64,000 nt of DNA from contig NZ_JAEMHM010000014.1 in assembly GCF_016458275.1 (NCBI RefSeq), positions 96,819-160,818 on the forward strand. Direction: 5' to 3'. This document shows, one piece after another, positions 1 to 8,557 of the stretch (its first letter is position 1; each line of letters begins with the position of its first letter). The position numbers and the translations under genes were made by a program. Under the pieces are notes generated by a model, which was not told the origin of the DNA, did no database searches, and saw nothing but the letters and a program-made list of their open reading frames with translations. This stretch comes from Geomesophilobacter sediminis. Lineage in GTDB: Bacteria > Desulfobacterota > Desulfuromonadia > Geobacterales > Geobacteraceae.

Positions 1-710
1 CCGTCGGCAAGTTCGAAGAGCCCCTTCTTGGACGCCTTCGCGTCGGTAAAGGCCCCCTTCTCATGGCCGAAGAGCTCGCTTTCCAAAAGGGTGGCCGGAA
101 CCGCGGCGCAGTTGATGGCGACGAACGGCTTTTCGGCGCGGTTCGAGGCAAAGTGGATGTATTTCGCCACCAGCTCCTTGCCGGTCCCCGATTCCCCCTG
201 CACCAGGACGGTGGCCGCGTCGCTTTTGGCGACCTTGGACATCATCTCCAGCACCGTTTTCATGTGCTTGGAGTTCCCCAGGATCTGGGGCGGCCCCTGT
301 TTCTTGTGCTCGCTTCTGAGCTGGACCACCTCGCGGCGCAGGTCCGAAGTCTCGAGCGCCTTGCGGATGACGATCGCCATTTCGTCCAGGTTGAAGGGCT
401 TGTTGATGTAGTCGTAGGCGCCGTGGCGCATCGTGTTGACCGCGGTTTCCAGCCCACCCTGGGCGGTCACCATGATCACGATGATCTCCTCGTCGATCTC
501 CTTGAGGCGCTGCAGCACCTCGAGACCGTTGATCCCGGGGAGGTGGTAGTCCAAAAGGACCAGTTCCGGCTGTTCCTCGCGGGCGAGCCTCAGGGCGTCC
601 TCGCCGGTGCCGGCGGTGCAGACCTCGTATCCCTGCTTCTTCAGGTTCTGCTCTAACGACCAGCGGATCAGGTGCTCGTCGTCTACGACCATTATCTTCG
701 TCTTGCGCAT
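1..710 (-). CDS. sigma-54-dependent response regulator (NtrC family), 3' end beyond window
   Basis: Cytoplasmic transcription activator that would be phosphorylated by the sensor kinase encoded just upstream and would drive sigma-54 promoters. The visible 236 residues hold a receiver domain (about 1-118; acidic pair at Asp10-11, phospho-acceptor Asp54 in LLDYHLP, Lys104 in NKPF), a linker, and the start of the AAA+ domain with Walker A GESGTGKE (about 172-179). The sigma-54 contact loop reads GAFTDA, a common variant of GAFTGA. The ATG at 710 follows an AGGAG-type ribosome site. The gene runs off the left edge, so the rest of the ATPase and the Fis-type DNA-binding domain are not seen. The kinase stop lies about 50 bp upstream, so the two are probably co-transcribed. 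Confidence 0.93.
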   Translation of the reverse strand, partial: MRKTKIMVVDDEHLIRWSLEQNLKKQGYEVCTAGTGEDALRLAREEQPELVLLDYHLPGINGLEVLQRLKEIDEEIIVIMVTAQGGLETAVNTMRHGAYDYINKPFNLDEMAIVIRKALETSDLRREVVQLRSEHKKQGPPQILGNSKHMKTVLEMMSKVAKSDAATVLVQGESGTGKELVAKYIHFASNRAEKPFVAINCAAVPATLLESELFGHEKGAFTDAKASKKGLFELAD

Positions 711-759
711 GAAAGCTCCTTCACAACATGGTGTTGCTTACTTCAGCCGGCGGACCGGC

Positions 760-2292
760 TCACACGGACGGCGCGATTCCAGTGACACACGAATGTGCTG
801 CTTCCCCTTCGGCCGGGCCGGACGGCCGCGGGCAGTACGCGGGGAGCTCGACGGTGAAGGTGGTCCCCACCCCGTCTTCGCTCGCCACGGATAGTTTTCC
901 CCCCTGCTGTGCAATCAAGCGGTGGCTGATGGCGAGGCCGAGCCCGGTCCCCTGCGCCTTGGTGGTGAAGAAGGGGGTGAAGATCTTCTCCAGGATGTTG
1001 GGCGGGATCCCCTGGCCGGTGTCGTTCACCAGCACCCGGATCCGGTCCCCTCCGTCTTCCCGGACCAGCGTGCTGCGCACGGTCAGGGTACCTCCCTGCG
1101 GCATCGCCTGCACCGCGTTCAAAAAGAGGTTGAGGAAGACCTGCTGCATCTGCTTGGCGTCCACGTAGACCGGAGGCAGATCTTCCTGGAGTTCCAGCTT
1201 TTTTTCGATGTCCTTGCCGCCGCGGTGCTGGGAGGCGAAGATGAGGATCTTGCGCAGTGAGGCGTTGAGATCGGTGCAGCTCGGCTCGGGGAGGGTCGGC
1301 TTGCCGAAGAAGAGGAGATCGTTCACCGTCTTGTCCAGCCGGGAGATCTGCTCCAGGACCTCGTTGATGATGCCGACCCGGCCGTCGTCCGGGGTGAAGT
1401 CGTCCTTCATCACGGTGATGGCGGCGGCGATACCGGTGAGCGGGTTCTTGATCTCGTGGGCGATGCCGGCGGCCATCTCACCCACCGAGGCCAGCCGGTC
1501 GGCGCGCTCCATCTGCTGGAAGTGGAGATCCTCCAGTTCCTTTTTCGCCTTGTCGAGACGGTCCACCATCGAGTCGAAGCTCGTGATGAGCTTGCCGATC
1601 TCGTCCTGCCCCTGGCTGGTCATCCGGACCGAGAGGTCGCCGGCCTCGACCTTGGCCATGTTCCCGGCCAGGCGGTTGAGGGGCTTCTTGACGAACTTGA
1701 GCATGACTGCGGAGATGGCGAAGGAGAGAAAACAGATGATGGCGAACGTCGACAGGACGAAGAGCTTGGTGAGTTCGACCATCCGCTTTTTGGTCTCGGC
1801 CAGGGAGTAGTTGACGTTGAGCAGGCCGATGATCCGGCTCTTGTTTCCGTGGCAGAGGGTGCAGGACTTGTCGTTGTAGATCGGCTTGACCATGCTGAGC
1901 ACGTCGCCGTACCCGTCCAGGTTGAAGACGCCGGTCCACTTGTTGTTGAGAAAGAGTTTGAAGTCCCGTTCGTTGACCAGGCGGCCGACCTCGGCGGGCT
2001 GGGAGGATTTCAGGATCACGCCGTGGGGGTGGAAGATGCGGACGCCGACCAGTTTTTCGTTTTGCCCGACCATCTCCAGGATCACCTGGACGTCGGCGGT
2101 GTTGCCGATGCGCATGGCGTTGTAGACGCTGCGCTCGATGGTGTTGATGAGCAGCTCGGAACTCTCGCGGGCCGAGTTGATGAGCTGCATCTGCTCGCGC
2201 CTCAAGGTCAGGAACGCGAAGGTGCCGATCCCGAAGACGAGCAGGAAGATAGTGAGTCCGATGACCCGCGTTGTAAGACTCTTGACTATCAG
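760..2292 (-). CDS. sensor histidine kinase with periplasmic c-type heme motif
   Basis: Membrane sensor kinase paired with the downstream NtrC-type regulator. From the proposed start: TM1 (about 10-28), periplasmic domain carrying CTLCH (about 144-148, a CxxCH c-heme attachment site), TM2 (about 177-198), HAMP, HisKA with HEIKNP (His about 279), and HATPase_c with N, G1 (DTGQGIP) and G2 (GTGLGLAI) boxes. A longer frame runs up to 2550 but its first 86 residues are Arg/Pro-rich and overlap the preceding gene. GGAGG sits directly before a CTG codon at 2292, so the start is placed there, with the caveat that a non-ATG start needs proof. Heme-bearing periplasmic sensors are known from Geobacter. 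Redox or gas sensing is inference. Confidence 0.85.
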   Translation of the reverse strand: MIVKSLTTRVIGLTIFLLVFGIGTFAFLTLRREQMQLINSARESSELLINTIERSVYNAMRIGNTADVQVILEMVGQNEKLVGVRIFHPHGVILKSSQPAEVGRLVNERDFKLFLNNKWTGVFNLDGYGDVLSMVKPIYNDKSCTLCHGNKSRIIGLLNVNYSLAETKKRMVELTKLFVLSTFAIICFLSFAISAVMLKFVKKPLNRLAGNMAKVEAGDLSVRMTSQGQDEIGKLITSFDSMVDRLDKAKKELEDLHFQQMERADRLASVGEMAAGIAHEIKNPLTGIAAAITVMKDDFTPDDGRVGIINEVLEQISRLDKTVNDLLFFGKPTLPEPSCTDLNASLRKILIFASQHRGGKDIEKKLELQEDLPPVYVDAKQMQQVFLNLFLNAVQAMPQGGTLTVRSTLVREDGGDRIRVLVNDTGQGIPPNILEKIFTPFFTTKAQGTGLGLAISHRLIAQQGGKLSVASEDGVGTTFTVELPAYCPRPSGPAEGEAAHSCVTGIAPSV

Positions 2293-2340
2293 GGTGCCTC
2301 CATCACAAAGCGTCGGGGCAGGGTTTCCCCGCGCCCGGTC

Positions 2341-2382
2341 TGATCGGACCAGTCGTCGGATCCGACCGATCGGCAGGATCGG
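2341..2382. repeat. GATC-rich intergenic repeat, copy 1
   Basis: Contains GATCGGACC and the 17-mer GTCGGATCCGACCGATC (2355-2371), whose first 12 bases are a perfect palindrome. The same 17-mer recurs at 7943-7959. Both copies sit in short gaps between consecutive minus-strand genes, which fits a dispersed palindromic repeat family. Confidence 0.7.
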
Positions 2383-2416
2383 TCCGGCGCAAGGGGCGGG
2401 CCAGAGTTCTTTCTTG

Positions 2417-3223
2417 CTACTGCTGCCCCGGCGCCGCCGGGGTCGGGCTTCCCAGCGATTGGCCGGCGGGCGCGTCGGGGGAGGCCGGCCCGGCCGCTGC
2501 CCCGCCGCCCCATCCGGGAACGCCCGGGGTGGAGCTTCCCGTCGGAGCACCCCAGCCGGGGACGCCGGTGCTGTCGTAGCTTTGGGACGGGGTTCCCGAC
2601 GGCATCCGGGTCGACCCGGGGATGTTCACGTTGCCGCCGGTGGACGGTTTCGGGTTGGAGCGGCAGTTCAACAGCCAGTCGCTGTACTTGGTCTTTCCCT
2701 CGAAGTCGGCAAACTCGTCGGGGAAGTTCCCCTTCTTGATCGGCTCGGCCTCGCTTTTGCTCTTGATCCCGACGATCCCGGTCGCGTCCTTGACGATGTC
2801 GAAGTCCTTGCCGGTCATCGGGTCCTTCATGGCAAAGATCGACTTGCGCAGGTAGCGCACGGTTCCGGCGTTGCCGGGATCCTTGGTCAGGTCCTTGAGG
2901 TCGTTGAGCGGCGGGACCTGGGTGATGTTGCTCGGGTTTACCCCGGCCTTGTCGAGGCCGTAGTAGCGCCTGAGCGCGGTGCGGTATTGGGAGAGGATGT
3001 AGAGCAGCTGCTCCTCCTTCTCCCGCTGCATCTGCATGGACCAGACCCGGACCGCACCGGACAAGGTGATCCCGAGAATGATCATCATGAGCAGGGCCGC
3101 CAGGTAGGTGAAGCCCCCCTGGGAGCGCAGCCTCTGGTTCAGGCCCCAGCCCCCGGAAAGGGGGCAACGGCACCGGATGTGGTCGCGAAACGCTCGACGC
3201 GCCGCGCGAAGGGGTGTTTTCAT
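2417..3223 (-). CDS. prepilin/pseudopilin-like protein with Gly/Pro/Ser-rich tail
   Basis: 268 residues. A type IV prepilin-like leader ends at Gly37 and is followed by Phe38 and a hydrophobic helix (FTYLAALLMMIILG), as in substrates of prepilin peptidase in type II secretion and type IV pilus systems. An Arg-rich region follows, then a soluble domain. The last 60 or so residues are low-complexity Gly/Pro/Ser/Ala with repeated VPGWG. The ATG overlaps the tktB stop as ATGA, and AGGA lies just upstream, so translation is probably coupled to tktB. No glutamate at mature position 5 was identified. Its role is unknown; a pseudopilin of a secretion machine is the best guess. Confidence 0.8.
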   Translation of the reverse strand: MKTPLRAARRAFRDHIRCRCPLSGGWGLNQRLRSQGGFTYLAALLMMIILGITLSGAVRVWSMQMQREKEEQLLYILSQYRTALRRYYGLDKAGVNPSNITQVPPLNDLKDLTKDPGNAGTVRYLRKSIFAMKDPMTGKDFDIVKDATGIVGIKSKSEAEPIKKGNFPDEFADFEGKTKYSDWLLNCRSNPKPSTGGNVNIPGSTRMPSGTPSQSYDSTGVPGWGAPTGSSTPGVPGWGGGAAAGPASPDAPAGQSLGSPTPAAPGQQ

Positions 3224-4152
3224 TTCTTCCTCGAAACGATCTCCCTCCCGGCTTCAATGAGGGCCTCAGCGTTCAGCCCAAAGTACTTCAAAAGTTCGTC
3301 CGCCTTGCCGGAAAGACCGAAGCGGTCCAGCACCCCGATCCGCTTCAAAAGGGTCGGGCACTCCTCGCTCAAAACTTCGGCGACCGCGCTCCCCAGCCCG
3401 CCGACCACGGAATGCTCCTCGCCGGTGACGATGGCGCCGGTTTCCCGGGCGGCCTTGAGCACGAGCTCGCGGTCCAAAGGCTTGATGGTACCGATGTGGA
3501 TCACCCGCGCCGAGATCCCCTCGCCTTTGAGCTTCTCGGCGGCGATCTGGGCCTGGGCGGTCATCAGCCCGGTGGTGATGAAGGTGAGGTCGGTGCCGGA
3601 AACCAGCTCGTTCCCTTTGCCGATCTCGAACTTGTGCCCCTCGGGGAAGACGCTGGCGACCTTGTTGCGCCCCAGGCGGACGTAGACCGGCCCCTTGTAA
3701 TCGGCAACGGCGCGGATGGCGGCCTTGGTCTCCTCGCCGTCGGCGGGAACGATGACCGTCATGTTGGGGATGGCGCGCATGATGGCGACGTCTTCGACCG
3801 ACTGGTGGCTCCCGCCGTCTTCACCGACGGTGACCCCGCCGTGGGTGGCGACGATCTTCACGTTGGCTTTCGGGTAGGCGACCGACTGGCGGATCTGTTC
3901 CCAGGCCCGGCCGGCGGCGAAGATGGCGAAGGTGGAGACGAAGGGGATCTTGCCCACCGCGGCGAGCCCGGCGGCGGTCCCGACCATGTTGGCCTCGGCG
4001 ATACCCATATTGAAAAAGCGCTCCGGGAATTTCTTGGCGAAGACCCCGGTCTTGGTGGAGCCGGAGAGGTCGGCGTCCAGCGCCACGATCCGATCGTTCT
4101 CGGCGCCGAGCGCGGCCAGCGTTTCCCCGTAAGCGTCCCTGGTTGCTATCAT
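3220..4152 (-). CDS. tktB: transketolase, C-terminal subunit
   Basis: Second half of a split transketolase (pyrimidine-binding plus C-terminal domains) that with the upstream subunit interconverts pentose-phosphate-pathway sugars using thiamine diphosphate. About 310 residues, starting MIATRDAYGETL. It contains GIAEANMVG with the catalytic glutamate of the pyrimidine domain, and GGVTVGEDG(G/S)HQ. The frame is open to 4194, but the ATG at 4152 has an AAGGAAAGGA site and follows the tktA stop at 4173, so it is preferred. It overlaps the prepilin-like gene by 4 bp. Split two-gene transketolases are common in delta-proteobacteria and other anaerobes. Confidence 0.95.
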   Translation of the reverse strand: MIATRDAYGETLAALGAENDRIVALDADLSGSTKTGVFAKKFPERFFNMGIAEANMVGTAAGLAAVGKIPFVSTFAIFAAGRAWEQIRQSVAYPKANVKIVATHGGVTVGEDGGSHQSVEDVAIMRAIPNMTVIVPADGEETKAAIRAVADYKGPVYVRLGRNKVASVFPEGHKFEIGKGNELVSGTDLTFITTGLMTAQAQIAAEKLKGEGISARVIHIGTIKPLDRELVLKAARETGAIVTGEEHSVVGGLGSAVAEVLSEECPTLLKRIGVLDRFGLSGKADELLKYFGLNAEALIEAGREIVSRKK

Positions 4153-4172
4153 AATGAATTCCTTTCCTTGAT

Positions 4173-4997
4173 CTAGTCGCAGCAGCCGAGGCACTTCAGC
4201 GCCACGGGGAGCTCTTCGTCGTTGGGGGTGACGCCGTGGTAGGAGGCCTTGTTCTCGAAGATGTTGACCCCTTTGCCCTTCACGGTCTTGGCCACGATCG
4301 CGGTCGGGGCCCCCTTGTGGGACTCGGCATGGTCCAAAGCCTCGATGATCTGCCCCATGTCGTGCCCGTCGATCTCGATGACGTTCCAGCCAAAGGAGCG
4401 GAACTTGTCCGAAACCGAGGCCACGTTCATCACCTTGGCCACCTCGCCGTCGATCTGCAGCCCGTTCAGGTCGATCATGGCGCAGAGATTGTCGCTCTTG
4501 TAGTGGCCGGCGGCCATGGCCGCCTCCCAGACCTGCCCTTCCTGAAGCTCACCGTCACCCAGGACCGCGTAGACCCGGTTCGCCTTGCCGTCCAGCCTGA
4601 GCCCGAGCGCCATCCCGTTGGCCATGGAAAGCCCCTGCCCCAAAGAGCCGGTGCAGACGTCGACCCCCGGGGTCCCCTTGCTGTCCGGATGCCCCTGGAG
4701 GTGGCTCCCCAGGCGGCGCAGCATCATGAGGTCCTCGGCCGGGAAGTAGCCGGCTTCCGCGAGGGTCACGTAGAGTGCCGGCGCGGCGTGCCCCTTGCTG
4801 AGCACGAAGCGGTCGCGGCCGTCCCAGGCGGGTTCCGCGGGGTTGTGGCGCAACTTGTGGAAGTACAGGGCGCAGATCATGTCGATGGCGGAGAGGGAGC
4901 CGCCGGTGTGCCCGGACTGTGACTTGTGCAGGGTTTTCACGATGGAGACGCGCAGGCGTCTGGCCTTTTCTTCGAGCTCTGCAATCTTCTGTTTCAC
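4173..4997 (-). CDS. tktA: transketolase, N-terminal (TPP-binding) subunit
   Basis: N-terminal thiamine-diphosphate-binding half of the split transketolase, about 274 residues. Visible landmarks are the SQSGHTGGSLSAIDM segment, SKGHAAPALY, TGSLGQGLSMANGMALG and the TPP motif GDGELQEGQVWEAAM...NLCAMIDLN. The open frame extends to 5144. The GTG at 4997 has AAAGGAAA at proper spacing and removes an atypical Pro-rich N-terminus, so it is chosen. Its stop lies 20 bp before the tktB start, so the pair forms an operon. A small hypothetical gene ends 110 bp upstream and may be part of the same transcript. Confidence 0.94.
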   Translation of the reverse strand: MKQKIAELEEKARRLRVSIVKTLHKSQSGHTGGSLSAIDMICALYFHKLRHNPAEPAWDGRDRFVLSKGHAAPALYVTLAEAGYFPAEDLMMLRRLGSHLQGHPDSKGTPGVDVCTGSLGQGLSMANGMALGLRLDGKANRVYAVLGDGELQEGQVWEAAMAAGHYKSDNLCAMIDLNGLQIDGEVAKVMNVASVSDKFRSFGWNVIEIDGHDMGQIIEALDHAESHKGAPTAIVAKTVKGKGVNIFENKASYHGVTPNDEELPVALKCLGCCD

Positions 4998-5106
4998 AAA
5001 GGTTTCCTTTCGGGGGGTGCGTTCTATCTTATGCATGCTGCATAGGGGGACCGGCATCTTTGGTGCCGGTCCTCTCGGGACCGCGTGAGCGAAGAGTGGG
5101 TGGGGG

Positions 5107-5376
5107 TCAGCCGGGTGGGAAGGCACGAGCGTCGAACTCGCCACCGGTCAGCCGCCGCAGCATCTCCTTGTGCTGCTCCTTCATGATCGCCTCCACGACT
5201 TCACGCACCTGGTCGGTGCTGACGATGTCGGCGTAGCTCGTCTTTTGCGAGCAGATGATGGTGCCTCCCATGAAGAGCTGGGTGACGATCCTGGGGTTCT
5301 TGATCCCGCCGTCCTCGGTCTGGACGTGGAAGATGACCCCTTTGTAGCGGATATTGTGGTTAAATCCTGCGATCAT
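5107..5376 (-). CDS. small conserved-looking hypothetical protein (89 aa)
   Basis: 89-residue soluble protein starting MIAGFNHNIRYKGVIFHVQTEDGG. It has no signal peptide, membrane segment or metal motif. The N-terminal half looks like a compact beta domain (YKGVIFHVQTEDGG...IVTQLFMGGTIICSQKTSY) and the C-terminal part is helical and charged. Codon use fits the neighbours and it lies in a minus-strand run between metH and tktA. I do not recognise a named family. Confidence 0.75.
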   Translation of the reverse strand: MIAGFNHNIRYKGVIFHVQTEDGGIKNPRIVTQLFMGGTIICSQKTSYADIVSTDQVREVVEAIMKEQHKEMLRRLTGGEFDARAFPPG

Positions 5377-5491
5377 CGCCGATTTTTCCTGTACGCCAAA
5401 TGGCGGACCTCCGCCAAATTAGCACAGCAGAACCGCCGTTGCAAGCGATATTACCGAAAGGGGGTTTCCGGCACCGCGGCCGGAAAACCGC

Positions 5492-7903
5492 CTATTTTCC
5501 GAGCATTTTTTTGATCAGCTGCACCGCCTCCATGGCGTCTTTGGCGTACAGGTCCGCCCCGATCTCCTTGGCGTAGTCTCCGGTCACCACCGCACCGCCG
5601 ACCATGGTAAAGCTCTTGACCCCTTCGGCCTTCAAAAGGGCGATCACCTTTTCCATCTGCGCCATGGTGGTGGTCATCAAGGCGGAGAGCCCCACCGCGT
5701 CCACCTGGAGCTCCTGCGCCTTTGCCACGATCTTCGCGGCGGCGACGTTTTTGCCCAGGTCGATCACCTCGAAACCGTTGTTTTCCAAAAGGGTCACCAG
5801 GATGTTCTTGCCGATGTCGTGGATGTCCCCCTCGACGGTGGCGATGAGGATCTTGCCCAGCGAGGCGAGGCCGCTTCCCGTCAGCTCCTTTTTGAGCCGG
5901 GTGAAGGCCGCCTTCATGGTGTCGGCCGACTGCATGACCTGCGGCAGGAAGAACGACCCCTTCTCGAAACGGCGCCCGACTTCTTCGAGTCCGGGCAGCA
6001 GTGCCTCGGAGCTGATCTGCATCGGGGTGAGCCCCTCGGCGAGCGCCTGCTCGACGAGCGCCTCGATACCTTCCCGCTCCCCGTTGATCACCGCGCGGCC
6101 CAGGCGGCCCCGGATCCCTTCCGGTTCGGCGGCGCCGGCTGCCCCGGCCGGCTCGGCGACCGCACCCTTGTACGCGTCGATGTAGGCCGCGGCGTTGACG
6201 TCGCGGTGCAAAAGCACCATGGCGCTGCGCCAGGCGGCCATCATCGCCTGCTCCTTGGGGTTCACGATCGCGGCGTCCAACCCGGAGAGCATGGCCATGG
6301 AGAAGAAAGTGGAGGAGATCAAGGGACGGCAGGGGAGGCCGAAGGAGATGTTGCTGACCCCGAGCACGGTATTGAGGTTCAGTTCCCCCTTCACGCGGCG
6401 CACCGCATCCAGGGTTTCCAGCGCCCCTTTCTGCTCGGCGCTGACGGTGAGGGTGAGGCAGTCCACCACCAGGTTGCGCCGGGGAATCCCGGCGGCCGCG
6501 GCCCGCTCGGCGATTTTGCCGGCGATTGCCACCCGCCCGGTGGCGGTGGCGGGGATCCCCGCATCGTCCAGGGTGAGGCAGACCAGGGCGGCGCCGTATT
6601 TCCTGGCGAGGGGGAGGACCGCGGCGAGGCTCTTTTCTTCGCCGTTCACCGAGTTGATGAGCACCTTGCCGTCGGCGGCCTTAAGCCCGCGCTCCAGCGC
6701 TTCCGGCGAGGAAGAGTCCAGCACCAGCGGCGTCTGCACCGCCCCGGTCACGCAGAAGACGGCCCGCTCCATGGCGGCCGGCTCGTCGATCCCCGGGGTG
6801 CCGACGTTCACGTCGAGGAGCGTCGCACCGAGCTCGGTCTGCTCCAGGGCCTCGCGCCGGATGTAGGCGACCTTCCCCTCGCGCAGCTCCTGGGAATAGA
6901 GTTTCTTGCCGGTCGGGTTGATCCGCTCGCCGATGGTGGCAACCGGGTGGCCGCCGCCGATGGCGGTAAACGAGCCGCGGCTGGAGAGCCAGGTGGTGCT
7001 CCCGGCATCCTTCGGGACAAAGGGGACGTTCTTGCCGTCAAGCGCGGCGCGCATCGCCTTGATATGGGCCGGCGTGGTGCCGCAGCAGCCGCCGATGATC
7101 CGGACGCCGAGCTCGATGAGCCGGTCGTGGTAGGCGGTCATGTCGTCGGGGGTGCCGGGGAAGACGGTGACCCCGTCCTTGAGGATGGGGAGGCCGGCGT
7201 TGGCCTGGGAGATGAGCGGCAGCGAGGTGACCGAACGCATCGCCTTGAGGATGTCGTAGATGCCGTCGACCCCCAGGCCGCAGTTGGAGCCGACGATGTC
7301 GACGCCGACCGCTTCCAGGGTGATGGCGGCGGCCTCGGGCGGGGAGCCGAGCACGCTTCTGCCCTTCTCCTCGAAGGTGAGCATGGCGATGATGGGGAGA
7401 TCGGCGGAGAGCTCGCGGATGGCGATCACCGCGGCGCGGATCTCCTTGATGTCCAGGAAGGTCTCCAGGGAGATCGCGTCGACCCCCCCTTCGATGAGGG
7501 CGGCGGCCTGCTCGCCGAAGATGGCGGCGGCCTCGTCGAAGCTCATGTCACCGACCGGCTCCAGGAAGCGACCGGTCGGGCCGATGGAGCCGGCCACGTA
7601 GGCGTCGGGACCCGCGGCCTTGCGGGCGATCTCCACCGCCTTTTTGTTGATCTCGGCGACCCGGTCCTCCAGCCCGTAATGGGAGAGCTTTGCCGAGCTG
7701 CCGCCGAAGGTGTTGGTGACGATGATGTCGGCGCCCGCCGCGACGTAGGCCTCGTGCACGCCGCCCACGACTTCCGGGGCGAGGAGGTTCAGTTCCTCGG
7801 GGGACTGCCCCGGTTTCAGGCCGCGCTCCTGGAGCATGGTGCCCATCGCCCCGTCCAAAACCAGCACCCGCTCCCTGATGGCCTGCAAAAACGGCTTCTT
7901 CAT
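5492..7903 (-). CDS. metH: cobalamin-dependent methionine synthase, short form without reactivation domain
   Basis: Transfers methyl from methyltetrahydrofolate to homocysteine via cob(I)alamin. 803 residues. Order of domains: homocysteine S-methyltransferase (about 1-290; Zn ligands in SNCGLG and GGCCGTTP), pterin-binding domain (about 315-575; GERINPTGKK, DVNVGTPG), cobalamin cap (about 590-680) and the B12 Rossmann domain with the axial-histidine motif EGDIHDIGKNIL (about 690-800). The E. coli enzyme is about 1,230 residues; the missing part is the C-terminal AdoMet-binding activation domain. Short MetH forms occur in many anaerobes and depend on separate activation. ATG at 7903 follows GAGGAGAC. 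Confidence 0.95.
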   Translation of the reverse strand: MKKPFLQAIRERVLVLDGAMGTMLQERGLKPGQSPEELNLLAPEVVGGVHEAYVAAGADIIVTNTFGGSSAKLSHYGLEDRVAEINKKAVEIARKAAGPDAYVAGSIGPTGRFLEPVGDMSFDEAAAIFGEQAAALIEGGVDAISLETFLDIKEIRAAVIAIRELSADLPIIAMLTFEEKGRSVLGSPPEAAAITLEAVGVDIVGSNCGLGVDGIYDILKAMRSVTSLPLISQANAGLPILKDGVTVFPGTPDDMTAYHDRLIELGVRIIGGCCGTTPAHIKAMRAALDGKNVPFVPKDAGSTTWLSSRGSFTAIGGGHPVATIGERINPTGKKLYSQELREGKVAYIRREALEQTELGATLLDVNVGTPGIDEPAAMERAVFCVTGAVQTPLVLDSSSPEALERGLKAADGKVLINSVNGEEKSLAAVLPLARKYGAALVCLTLDDAGIPATATGRVAIAGKIAERAAAAGIPRRNLVVDCLTLTVSAEQKGALETLDAVRRVKGELNLNTVLGVSNISFGLPCRPLISSTFFSMAMLSGLDAAIVNPKEQAMMAAWRSAMVLLHRDVNAAAYIDAYKGAVAEPAGAAGAAEPEGIRGRLGRAVINGEREGIEALVEQALAEGLTPMQISSEALLPGLEEVGRRFEKGSFFLPQVMQSADTMKAAFTRLKKELTGSGLASLGKILIATVEGDIHDIGKNILVTLLENNGFEVIDLGKNVAAAKIVAKAQELQVDAVGLSALMTTTMAQMEKVIALLKAEGVKSFTMVGGAVVTGDYAKEIGADLYAKDAMEAVQLIKKMLGK

Positions 7904-7926
7904 CGTCTCCTCCTCGAAATGAAAAA

Positions 7927-7967
7927 CCGATCGGACCGATCCGTCGGATCCGACCGATCAGTCTGAT
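7927..7967. repeat. GATC-rich intergenic repeat, copy 2
   Basis: Shares the 17-mer GTCGGATCCGACCGATC (7943-7959) and flanking GATCGGACC with copy 1 near 2341. It fills most of the 69-bp gap between the GerMN gene stop and the metH start. Confidence 0.7.
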
Positions 7968-7972
7968 CTGAA

Positions 7973-8557
7973 CTACTTGGTATTCGCAAAATCGGGCTTG
8001 ATCGGGTGGCGCAGGTCGACGTGCCCCTTCAGGGTCTCCGGGACCGCCCCCTCGACCAGGAACTGGACCTCTTTTACCGTGGGGAAATTGGCCGCCACGG
8101 TATCGGCTACCGACGTGACCACGGTGGTCTCGGCAGAGCTTCCCGCCGGGAGCTCGTCCTGCAGCTCGTGCCCGAAGTTGATCTCCGCGACGTCCCCTTT
8201 CAGTTGAACCCCGAGCACCCGGGTCTGCGGCGGCAGCGTTGGGGCGAGGCCCCCCACCGGTCCGGAGATCAGCTCGTCCAGCACCGCTTCCATGGTCTCC
8301 TCCACGGAATCGCCGATTTCGATCTCGCGCCCTTCGCGCACCAAGCCGCTCGCGTCGGCGGCCTGGAAATAGAGCGAGACCACCCGGGTCCCGGCCGGTT
8401 GTACCGGGGGGGCCTGCTCCACCTTGCGCTGTGCCGTCTCGTACTTGCGCGCCACCAGCGCCCCGAGCACCAGGGCGAGCAGGACGAAGGCGAACCCGAG
8501 CATCCCCTTGGCTTTCTTAATCTTGCGCCGCACCATCTCCCCCTTCCCGGGCGTCAT
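7973..8557 (-). CDS. GerMN-domain membrane-anchored protein
   Basis: About 194 residues: an N-terminal basic stretch, one signal-anchor helix (GMLGFAFVLLALVLGALV), then a GerMN-type domain (about 60-185; VSLYFQAADASGLV...RTVELDELISGPVGGLAPTLPPQTRVLGVQLKGD-like pattern ending in QFLVEG). GerMN domains occur in spore germination protein GerM and in many envelope proteins of non-sporeformers; the molecular role is unclear. It overlaps the 3' end of murI. Start choice is uncertain: ATG 8557 abuts GGAGG, while ATG 8536 or GTG 8533 lie after AAGGGGGAG. Confidence 0.8.
   Translation of the reverse strand: MTPGKGEMVRRKIKKAKGMLGFAFVLLALVLGALVARKYETAQRKVEQAPPVQPAGTRVVSLYFQAADASGLVREGREIEIGDSVEETMEAVLDELISGPVGGLAPTLPPQTRVLGVQLKGDVAEINFGHELQDELPAGSSAETTVVTSVADTVAANFPTVKEVQFLVEGAVPETLKGHVDLRHPIKPDFANTK

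Noticed and set aside
5460..5491. Rho-independent terminator after metH
   Set aside because: GGTTTTCCGGC/GCCGGAAACC can pair with a bulge, but no T tract follows on the minus strand, so support is too weak to list.
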